From: Spirochaetaceae bacterium
GTDB taxonomy: Bacteria > Spirochaetota > Spirochaetia > Treponematales > Breznakiellaceae
Length of the DNA: 5,059 nt
Assembly: GCA_031255655.1 (NCBI GenBank)
Contig: JAIRSB010000003.1
Coordinates: 1-5,059, forward strand
Reading direction: 5' to 3'
Shown: positions 1 through 5,059 of the stretch, piece by piece
How positions within the stretch are numbered: position 1 is the stretch's first letter
Layout of the letters: each line of letters begins with the position of its first letter
The notes under the pieces: generated by a model
What the model was told of the DNA's origin: nothing
Databases searched by the model: none
Seen by the model: the letters and a program-made list of their open reading frames with translations, nothing else
Position numbers and translations under genes: made by a program

Positions 1-404
1 GGCATGCCCGCACGGCTGTCGGAAAATCTGACATTCCAGAGGAGCAGCTTTACCTCGCTATACGGGCGCTGGAAAGTTTTTTGACTTCAAGACCGGAGTT
101 TTTAAGCGCTGTCAGCGCGTTAAAGACAAGACGGTTTGATTTTGACGGAAAGGACTGTCCGCGTGAAGATGTGCTTGAACATCACGAGAGACATCACAAA
201 ATGATGGGGCAGGTTTTTTCGGGAATTAAAAACGCTTCCGGCGAAGCGTTAATAGACGAAACCATGACGCTGGTTATTTTATTTATTCTTACGGATACGC
301 TCATTCAGAAGCCCGCGTTTATGGACTACAAATCTATTCCCGATGAAAGTTTTAGAACGCTTTATAAATTTATCGCGCTTGGAATTGAGAACGCGCGGTT
401 TTAG
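1..404 (+). CDS. Probable TetR/AcrR-family transcriptional regulator, C-terminal part (5' end cut by window edge)
   Basis: The frame is open from base 3 (first full codon CAT) to a TAG at 402-404, giving 133 visible residues. A TTG at 81 lies inside this frame, but coding-like sequence continues upstream of it (visible start HARTAVGKSDIPEEQLYLAI), so the gene almost certainly begins outside the window. The visible part is mostly helical, with an 'ALESFLTSRPEFLSAV' helix that resembles the ligand-binding domain of TetR-type repressors, and it ends in a helix (FRTLYKFIALGIENARF). The DNA-binding helix-turn-helix, which sits at the N-terminus in this family, is not in the window, so the family call rests on the C-terminal style and on its position directly upstream of an RND efflux operon. 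If correct, it would be a cytoplasmic, dimeric, ligand-released repressor of the downstream genes and of itself. Oddity: a His/Met cluster (EHHERHHKMM, bases 177-206) and a nearby Cys (156-158). Alternative: an unrelated small helical protein. Confidence 0.6.
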   Translation, partial: HARTAVGKSDIPEEQLYLAIRALESFLTSRPEFLSAVSALKTRRFDFDGKDCPREDVLEHHERHHKMMGQVFSGIKNASGEALIDETMTLVILFILTDTLIQKPAFMDYKSIPDESFRTLYKFIALGIENARF

Positions 405-415
405 ATGAGGAACAA

Positions 416-421
416 GAGGAG
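416..421 (+). promoter_or_regulatory. Ribosome binding site deciding the channel gene start
   Basis: GAGGAG at 416-421 lies just before ATG 426 (six bases after the GAGG core, four after AGGAG). The earlier in-frame ATG at 405, directly abutting the preceding TAG, has no purine-rich site in front of it. This favours 426 as the start, although 405 would give a more basic signal-peptide n-region. Confidence 0.6.
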
Positions 422-425
422 ATTT

Positions 426-1856
426 ATGATTAGATTTTTGTTTTTAACGGCGGTCGCGTTGTTCTTGACTATCATACCCGGCGCGGCTTTCGGGCAGACT
501 GGGTCTCCAGGAACAATGGAGATGTCGGAAAACGCGCCGGGCGCGATGCGCGTTTCTCCAGATGAGGCGGTAGAACTTGCCATAAAAAACAACCTCGGAC
601 TGGAAAGGCAAAGGGTCAGTGTCGCCACAAAACAGCGAGCGTCCGCCTACGCATGGAACAAATTCTTGCCTACTATCAATTTGCTAGGCGGAGCAAATAT
701 AAATTCGGTATCTGCGGATACAACGGGCGATTTTGCGCAGCCGGACATGACAAAGCAGACGGTCGATACATCGGCAACGGCATTTCAGGGGCAGGCGCAG
801 GTTCAACTCAACATAAACTTCGCGTTGTTCGAGGCGGTCAAGGCTCTTAGGATGGACTACGAGGGGGGGCTTCTTTCGCTGGAACAGGCAAAATTGCAGA
901 TGGAGCGGGATATTAGAAAGTCTTACTACAACATAATACTGCTGGAAGAACAATCAAGACAGCTTCAGGAAAGCCTGTCCAACGCGGAACGGCAGGCGGT
1001 GTCGGCGGAAGCTCAGTACCGCGCCGGAAGACAGCCGGAGTTGAGCTATTTGCAGGCGCGTGTGAACGTGGAGAACATGAAGCCTTCCGTGGAGCAGGCG
1101 CGAAACGGGCTTAGGCTCACTAAATCGCAGTTTGCCATGACGCTGGGACTGCCGCTGGACACGGATTTTGAACTGGTTTTGCCGGAAGAAAGCGTAAATT
1201 ACATCCCGCTGGACATGAAAGAGCTGGCACGGCAGGCGAAAGACAACAATCCCGAAATCAGGGTGCAGAGGCAGCAACTGCGCGCACTGATGAGCCAGCG
1301 CAAGGCGCAGATGTATCAGAAATGGACGCCCAGCATTTCTTTGGGCTGGACGGGCAGTTTTTCGAATCAGGATTCAAATAACAGCGTCAGCACTAATTTG
1401 GGCAATAGCAAACAGAATCAGTCCGTATCGTCCATGAACAACACTGTTAATCTGGGGCTTTCCTGGACGGTCAGCAGTCTGCTGCCCTTCGGCCCGGACG
1501 CGCAGTCGATAAAGGATTTGGATGACAATGTAAAAACTCTAAGCATAGCTCTAGCGCAGGCGGAACAGGGAACGGAACTTGATATTACTAACAAAGTGTA
1601 TTCGTTGGAACAGATTCGCTCTGGTATCGAGGCGAAACGGGCGGCTGTAGAGCTTGCGGAACGAAGTTACGCCGAAACTTTGCGGGCTTATAACAATGGG
1701 CAGCAAAGCCTGCTTCAGGCGCGGGACGCGGGTTTGCAGCGTCAAAACGCCCGTCTGAATCTGTCCCAGCAGGAATCGGACTATTTGCAGGGGCTTATCG
1801 ACCTTGAGTATTCGATAGGGGTTCCGTTCGGGTCGTTGACGGCACGAACGGAATAA
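426..1856 (+). CDS. TolC/OEP-family outer-membrane efflux channel
   Basis: Outer-membrane channel of the tripartite pump: trimers of this family form a beta-barrel in the outer membrane and an alpha-helical tunnel through the periplasm. From ATG 426 the protein has 476 residues, usual for the family. Residues 1-23 form a Sec signal peptide (MIRFLFLTAVALFLTIIPG, then AAFG with likely cleavage before Q24). Two homologous OEP repeats follow: the first begins near residue 43 (SPDEAVELAIKNN) and contains YRAGRQPELSYLQAR around 198-212; the second begins near 264 (MKELARQAKDNNPEIR) and contains AYNNGQQSLLQARDAG around 421-436. Each repeat has long amphipathic helices and a strand-loop-strand segment. 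The predicted surface loops are long and polar (about residues 93-122 and 311-340; the second is Asn/Ser/Gln-rich). The gene starts 21 bp after the regulator stop; 41 bp separate it from the adaptor. An alternative start is ATG 405 (483 residues), touching the regulator stop codon. The family is clear; substrate is unknown. It would be a BesC-like channel if the organism is a spirochaete. Confidence 0.93.
   Translation: MIRFLFLTAVALFLTIIPGAAFGQTGSPGTMEMSENAPGAMRVSPDEAVELAIKNNLGLERQRVSVATKQRASAYAWNKFLPTINLLGGANINSVSADTTGDFAQPDMTKQTVDTSATAFQGQAQVQLNINFALFEAVKALRMDYEGGLLSLEQAKLQMERDIRKSYYNIILLEEQSRQLQESLSNAERQAVSAEAQYRAGRQPELSYLQARVNVENMKPSVEQARNGLRLTKSQFAMTLGLPLDTDFELVLPEESVNYIPLDMKELARQAKDNNPEIRVQRQQLRALMSQRKAQMYQKWTPSISLGWTGSFSNQDSNNSVSTNLGNSKQNQSVSSMNNTVNLGLSWTVSSLLPFGPDAQSIKDLDDNVKTLSIALAQAEQGTELDITNKVYSLEQIRSGIEAKRAAVELAERSYAETLRAYNNGQQSLLQARDAGLQRQNARLNLSQQESDYLQGLIDLEYSIGVPFGSLTARTE
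863..869 (+). repeat. G7 homopolymer inside the channel gene
   Basis: Seven consecutive G residues span the Glu-Gly-Gly codons (GAG GGG GGG) in the first OEP repeat, around residues 146-148. It is the longest G run I noticed in the window. The frame is intact as given. Tracts of this length can slip during replication or be miscalled in sequencing; whether this one varies is unknown. Confidence 0.5.
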
Positions 1857-1869
1857 AAGGTTTCTAAAC

Positions 1870-1884
1870 AACTTAGTTTAAGTT
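1870..1884 (+). repeat. Short AT-rich inverted repeat in the channel-adaptor gap
   Basis: AACTTA (1870-1875), a 3-base spacer GTT, then TAAGTT (1879-1884): a perfect 6-bp inverted repeat ending immediately before the adaptor's ribosome binding site. As RNA it would be a weak, A-U-rich hairpin without a U-tract, so it is not a convincing terminator. It might influence adaptor translation or mRNA processing, or be chance. Confidence 0.3.
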
Positions 1885-1890
1885 AAGGGG
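1885..1890 (+). promoter_or_regulatory. Ribosome binding site supporting the TTG start of the adaptor
   Basis: AAGGGG with a 7-base spacer precedes TTG 1898. The next in-frame ATG (1937, residue 14) has no purine-rich site upstream and would remove the Lys-rich n-region of the lipoprotein signal peptide, so the TTG start is preferred. Confidence 0.65.
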
Positions 1891-1897
1891 AATAATT

Positions 1898-2896
1898 TTG
1901 AAAACAAATAAGAAAACGATTTTACAAAATACGGCGATGATTTTCGCCGCGTTTATAGCTTTTGCTTTGTCGGGTTGCAACGCCAAAAACGCCGCAGCGC
2001 CGCCTTCAGCGCCGCCGCCGCCGGTGTTCGCGGTCAGCACCGCCACTGTGGAGGCAGGACGGATGACGGATTACCTTATGCTTTCAGGCGATATGGTCGC
2101 CGGTTCGTCGGTTGACGTGTACTCCGATGTCGCCGGTACGATTACGCGGCGCTATGTTTCTATAGGCGCGAATGTCAACAAAGGACAGCCCATAATCGAC
2201 GTTGACCCATCCCAGCCGGGTATGCAATATATGGCCAGCGTCGTTCGGGCTCCCATATCCGGCGTGGTTTCGAGTCTTAGCGGCCAGGTGGGCATGAAAA
2301 TAGCCCCAAGTGCCGCCATAGCTGTCATTTCCGGCGGAGGCGGCCTTGAAATTCAACTTTATGTCGCCGAGCGTTTTATATACCGGATAAAAATGGGGCT
2401 TCCCTGCGAGATAACGCTTGACGCTTATCCCGACGACAGTTTCAGAGGGAGAGTGTCCGAAATCAGTCCTGTCGTCAACACGGCTTCCCGCACGATGATG
2501 ATAAAAGTGAATGTCGATAATCCTGACGACAAGCTCAAGGCTGGAATGTTCGCCAATGTGAAAATAATAACCGAAGAGAAAAACGACGTGCTTTACGTCC
2601 CCGAAAACGCGGTTTTGCAGCGCGCCAATGAAAGTTTTGTATACATGGTTGTCGACAACCCCGACGGCGTAGGCACAGAGACTGAAGCGGACACTGAGGC
2701 TGAAGCAGGTGTGGACGCTGACGCGGCAGTTGGCACGGCGGCGGACGCTAAAATCGTTAAAAGAACGGTCGTTACCACCGGATTGGCCATTGACGGCATG
2801 GTTGAGATAACCAACGGTCTGCAAGCAGGAGACCAAATCGTAACACGCGGTCAGACAACGCTCACCGACGGCAGCCACGTAAATATCATTCGCTAG
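1898..2896 (+). CDS. RND efflux periplasmic adaptor (HlyD/membrane fusion protein), lipoprotein, hairpin-less
   Basis: Periplasmic adaptor that joins the inner-membrane RND transporter to the outer-membrane channel. It has 332 residues with a TTG start. Residues 1-26 form a lipoprotein signal peptide (basic MKTNKK, hydrophobic core, lipobox LSGC), with lipidation expected on Cys27. A Pro/Ala-rich linker follows (about 28-44). The two lipoyl/biotinyl half-motifs lie at about 70-104 (VAGTITRRYVSIGANVNKGQ) and 115-145 (VRAPISGVVSSLSGQVG). They are joined by only about ten residues (PSQPGMQYMAS), so the usual alpha-helical hairpin is missing or reduced to a turn. A beta-barrel domain follows at about 150-225, with typical PDDSFRGRVSEISPVVN and LKAGMFANVKI motifs. 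The membrane-proximal domain (about 229-332: VLYVPENAVLQ, then GLQAGDQIVTRGQTTLTDGS) is interrupted by an acidic/Ala-rich low-complexity insert at about 253-284. The transporter gene follows after 15 bp. Short, hairpin-less adaptors are known, for example BesA of Borrelia (recalled, not checked). Confidence 0.93.
   Translation: MKTNKKTILQNTAMIFAAFIAFALSGCNAKNAAAPPSAPPPPVFAVSTATVEAGRMTDYLMLSGDMVAGSSVDVYSDVAGTITRRYVSIGANVNKGQPIIDVDPSQPGMQYMASVVRAPISGVVSSLSGQVGMKIAPSAAIAVISGGGGLEIQLYVAERFIYRIKMGLPCEITLDAYPDDSFRGRVSEISPVVNTASRTMMIKVNVDNPDDKLKAGMFANVKIITEEKNDVLYVPENAVLQRANESFVYMVVDNPDGVGTETEADTEAEAGVDADAAVGTAADAKIVKRTVVTTGLAIDGMVEITNGLQAGDQIVTRGQTTLTDGSHVNIIR
2672..2743 (+). repeat. Degenerate 18-bp (six-codon) tandem repeat in the adaptor gene
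   Basis: Four imperfect in-frame units encode GTETEA, DTEAEA, GVDADA and AVGTAA (residues 259-282). The first two units are the most alike at DNA level (ACAGAGACTGAAGCG versus ACTGAGGCTGAAGCA); the last two have drifted. The tract sits between two strands of the membrane-proximal domain and probably forms a flexible, acidic loop. The in-frame 18-bp period fits expansion by slippage without frameshift. Confidence 0.6.
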
Positions 2897-2902
2897 AGGT
2901 GA
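2896..2902 (+). promoter_or_regulatory. Ribosome binding site of the RND transporter gene
   Basis: GAGGTGA, a strong match to the 16S anti-Shine-Dalgarno complement, begins at the last base of the adaptor stop codon and lies 9 bases before ATG 2912. A second purine patch (AAAGGA, 2902-2907) is closer to the start. Proximity to the adaptor stop suggests translational coupling. Confidence 0.65.
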
Positions 2903-2911
2903 AAGGAAAAT

Positions 2912-5059
2912 ATGAGTTTAGCTAAAACCGTAGTTTCGCGTCCAACGACGCTGTTTATAGTTTTTTTATTGCTGATTGGCTTGGGCGGATTTGCCTTAAT
3001 GAACCTTCCTATAGACCTTATGCCCGATGTCAGCTATCCGTATGTGATGGTTTCAACCACTTATACCGGCGCGGGGCCGGAGGAGGTTGAAAGGTCGATA
3101 TCCCGCCCACTGGAGGCGGTGCTTTCCAGCGTCTCTAACCTGAAGCAACTGACCTCGACATCGTCCAAAGGTTCCAGCATGGTTTCACTGGAATTCAGTT
3201 ACGGCACAGACTTGGCGGACGCTACCAATTCCATACGCGACGCGCTTGACCGTGTGCGCCGCTTTCTGCCGGAAGGTGCCGACTCGCCTACGATTTTCAA
3301 ATTCGACCCATCCATGATGCCGATTATGGGCTTGATGGTCATGTCGGAAAATCGCACGCCTGAAAATCTGCGCCAGATGGCGCTCGATTCGATAGTTCCA
3401 CGTTTGGAACAAATACCCGGAGTCGCCACCGCCAGCGTAAACGGTGGTAGGGACAGGCAGGTGCGCGTAGAAATCCAGTCCTCGCGGCTGGACGCATACG
3501 GACTTACCGTTACCCAGCTTCAACAGATGATAATCTCGCAGAACGCGCAGGTTGCCGCGGGCTCGATTACGGAAGGCGGAATAACCTTCATTCTGAACAC
3601 TATGGGCGAATACACTTCACTTGACGAGATACGCAATACAGTCGTGTATTACGCGCCTTCGGATAGAGAGGGTGGAATGCCTGGTCAGCCCATAGAAGTT
3701 TATTTGCGCGACATAGCGGACATAAGCGAAGGCTATGCCGATCAGCAAAGCGTGGTATATGTGAACGGTCAGGAAGCCGTCCAGCTTACCGTGCAAAAAC
3801 AGAGCGGGCGGAATTCCGTGCAGGTTGCCAAAGATTTGCGCAGGCGAATGACCGGTTTAGCTGCCGAACTGCCGAGTGATGTAAAAATCACTGAAATATT
3901 TAACACAACGGACATGATTGAAGATTCGCTTAACAACGTAACCTCAAGCGCGATGAGCGGCATCGTTCTTGCCGTCTTAATTTTGTTCGTGTTCCTGCGC
4001 TCCATAAAGCCCACGATAATAATCGGCGTAAGCATTCCGGTATCCATCATCATAACCATAATGTTCATGTATTTCTTCGGGATGACCCTGAACCTGATGA
4101 CGCTCGCCGGTCTTTTCCTCGGTGTTGGAATGCTGGTTGATAACTCCATCGTCATACTCGAAAACATTTACCACTACCGCGAAAAAGGAGCGAAGCTGAT
4201 ACCGGCGGCGATTTTGGGCACGGAAGAGATGGTTGTCGCCATCACAGCGTCCACCCTTACGACAATCTGCGTGTTCCTCCCGCTTGTGATGTTTCAAGGA
4301 TTACTGGAAATGGCAGGTGAGATGTTCGCGGGGCTCGCTTTCACTGTGGTGGTCTCGTTAAGCATCTCGCTGTTTACCGCTCTCTTTTTGGTGCCCATAC
4401 TTTCCAGCCACTATATGCCGCTGCTAACCCGAAAACAGGTACCATTGAAAGGTGTTCTCGCCAAAATTGACGGTGCTTTCAATAATGTTCTTACCGGCAT
4501 GGAGAACGGCTACCGCAAAATCGTCTCCAAGGTGCTGAGGCATAAAATGCTCGTCGTGGGGCTTCTTTTCCTGATGTTTGTGGGCAGCCTCGCGCTTATT
4601 CCCAAGATAGGCTGGGTTTTCATGCCGGAGGAAGCGGCGGATTCTGTTACGATAAACGTTACGCTGCCGCTCGGCACGGCGCTTGAAGAGACCGAGAAAA
4701 CATTGTGGCAGGTGCAGGCAATCGCGGAAAGAGAATTGGCAAAAGACGGAGAGCCGGCTTATAAGCGGCTGATAATGAACGCAGGCGGCGGAAATAGGCT
4801 TTTTGGCGGAGGCGGTTCAAACACGGGCTCTCTCCGCGTAAACTTGCTGGACTTTAGCGAGCAAACGATGACAGCTGATGAAGTGCAGGCTGCGATGCGT
4901 CCTTACTTTAACCAGTTTCCCGGCGTGCGCTTCCGCTTTTCCAGCGGTGGCATGATGGGCGGCGGAAGCGGTGGCAGTCCCATAGACATCGTGCTGCGAA
5001 CAGACGATTTAGTGAAAGGTAAGACGATGGCAGACACCATAGCGGAGCTTTTGCGGGAA
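2912..5059 (+). CDS. RND-family inner-membrane efflux transporter (HAE/AcrB-like), 3' end cut by window edge
   Basis: Proton-driven inner-membrane pump component. The frame is open from ATG 2912 to the last base, 716 codons without a stop; the family is usually about 1,000-1,060 residues, so roughly 70% is visible. TM1 lies at about 12-32, followed by the characteristic NLPIDLMPDVSYPYV and GAGPEEVERSISRPLE segments. The first periplasmic region (about 35-340) includes DLADATNSIRDALDRVRRFL and RLEQIPGVATASVNGG. TM2 is at about 347-364, TM3 369-388, TM4 392-416, TM5 441-461, TM6 471-495 and TM7 547-565. The second periplasmic region then begins (KIGWVFMPEEAADSV). TM4 carries GMLVDNSIVILENI, with Asp410-Asn411 at the AcrB Asp407-Asp408 positions; this motif fits drug/hydrophobe exporters rather than CusA-like metal pumps. 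Glycine-rich stretches occur at about 625-639 and 677-690. TM8-12, including the TM10 lysine, lie outside the window. Neighbouring adaptor and channel genes make a tripartite pump near certain. Confidence 0.96.
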   Translation, partial: MSLAKTVVSRPTTLFIVFLLLIGLGGFALMNLPIDLMPDVSYPYVMVSTTYTGAGPEEVERSISRPLEAVLSSVSNLKQLTSTSSKGSSMVSLEFSYGTDLADATNSIRDALDRVRRFLPEGADSPTIFKFDPSMMPIMGLMVMSENRTPENLRQMALDSIVPRLEQIPGVATASVNGGRDRQVRVEIQSSRLDAYGLTVTQLQQMIISQNAQVAAGSITEGGITFILNTMGEYTSLDEIRNTVVYYAPSDREGGMPGQPIEVYLRDIADISEGYADQQSVVYVNGQEAVQLTVQKQSGRNSVQVAKDLRRRMTGLAAELPSDVKITEIFNTTDMIEDSLNNVTSSAMSGIVLAVLILFVFLRSIKPTIIIGVSIPVSIIITIMFMYFFGMTLNLMTLAGLFLGVGMLVDNSIVILENIYHYREKGAKLIPAAILGTEEMVVAITASTLTTICVFLPLVMFQGLLEMAGEMFAGLAFTVVVSLSISLFTALFLVPILSSHYMPLLTRKQVPLKGVLAKIDGAFNNVLTGMENGYRKIVSKVLRHKMLVVGLLFLMFVGSLALIPKIGWVFMPEEAADSVTINVTLPLGTALEETEKTLWQVQAIAERELAKDGEPAYKRLIMNAGGGNRLFGGGGSNTGSLRVNLLDFSEQTMTADEVQAAMRPYFNQFPGVRFRFSSGGMMGGGSGGSPIDIVLRTDDLVKGKTMADTIAELLRE

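Noticed and set aside
4..81. ATG at base 4 as a small gene start
   Set aside because: That frame ends in TGA at 79-81 after about 25 codons and overlaps the open, coding-like regulator frame.
81..83. TTG at 81 as the true start of the regulator
   Set aside because: The same frame is open to the left edge with sensible helical sequence continuing upstream (EEQLYLAIRALESF), and there is no good ribosome binding site before 81.
653..1871. Short open frames in other frames and on the minus strand within the channel gene
   Set aside because: All are covered by the OEP-family reading frame with signal peptide and two repeats; none has a convincing ribosome binding site or domain.
1866..1890. Intrinsic terminator between channel and adaptor genes
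   Set aside because: The stem is only six A-U-rich pairs, has no following U-tract, and sits directly against the next ribosome binding site.
2084..2878. Long open frame (264 codons) on the minus strand inside the adaptor gene
   Set aside because: It lies entirely antisense to a clearly recognisable adaptor, its translation matches no family I recognise, and it has no lipobox, signal or domain. It is a by-product of the coding bias of the plus-strand gene.
3314..3343. Met-rich strand in the transporter as a copper/silver methionine relay
   Set aside because: The TM4 motif (VDNSIVILENI) is of the HAE type rather than the CusA type, and FDPS-M-P strands with hydrophobic residues are a normal part of this porter region.
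3185..4297. Several minus-strand open frames inside the transporter gene
   Set aside because: They overlap unbroken RND coding sequence with recognisable motifs in the plus frame; their translations are low-complexity or His/Arg-rich shadows.

Overview
The window holds one compact, co-directional (+ strand) operon segment encoding a tripartite RND-type efflux system of a diderm bacterium. From left to right it contains: the C-terminal part of a probable TetR/AcrR-family regulator (cut by the left edge), a TolC/OEP-family outer-membrane channel with a Sec signal peptide, a short lipoprotein periplasmic adaptor (membrane fusion protein), and the first 716 codons of an RND inner-membrane transporter of the HAE type (cut by the right edge). 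Gaps between genes are 21, 41 and 15 bp. There is no internal terminator or obvious promoter, so the genes are probably co-transcribed from a promoter to the left of the window. There is no gene-free stretch longer than about 41 bp, and I see no RNA gene, mobile element or CRISPR array.

How the parts fit: the transporter picks up substrate in the inner membrane or periplasm using proton motive force, the lipid-anchored adaptor bridges it to the outer-membrane channel, and the TetR-like protein would act as the local, ligand-responsive repressor. The substrate cannot be told from sequence alone. The TM4 motif places the transporter with drug/hydrophobe exporters rather than with CusA-type metal exporters.

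Organism: a diderm with balanced to slightly GC-rich coding sequence, mixed use of ATA and GCG codons, and one TTG start. The order channel-adaptor-transporter and an adaptor with essentially no alpha-helical hairpin recall the BesC-BesA-BesB system of Borrelia as I remember it. A spirochaete (for example a Treponema-like organism) is therefore my leading guess, but this is inference and not proven by the window.

Most notable features: the near-absent adaptor hairpin; a degenerate six-residue acidic/alanine repeat inserted in the adaptor's membrane-proximal domain; Asp-Asn instead of Asp-Asp in the transporter's TM4 proton-relay motif; glycine-rich loops in the transporter's second periplasmic domain; a His/Met cluster in the regulator; and a G7 homopolymer inside the channel gene. 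The basic system is a known type. I see no wholly new system here.
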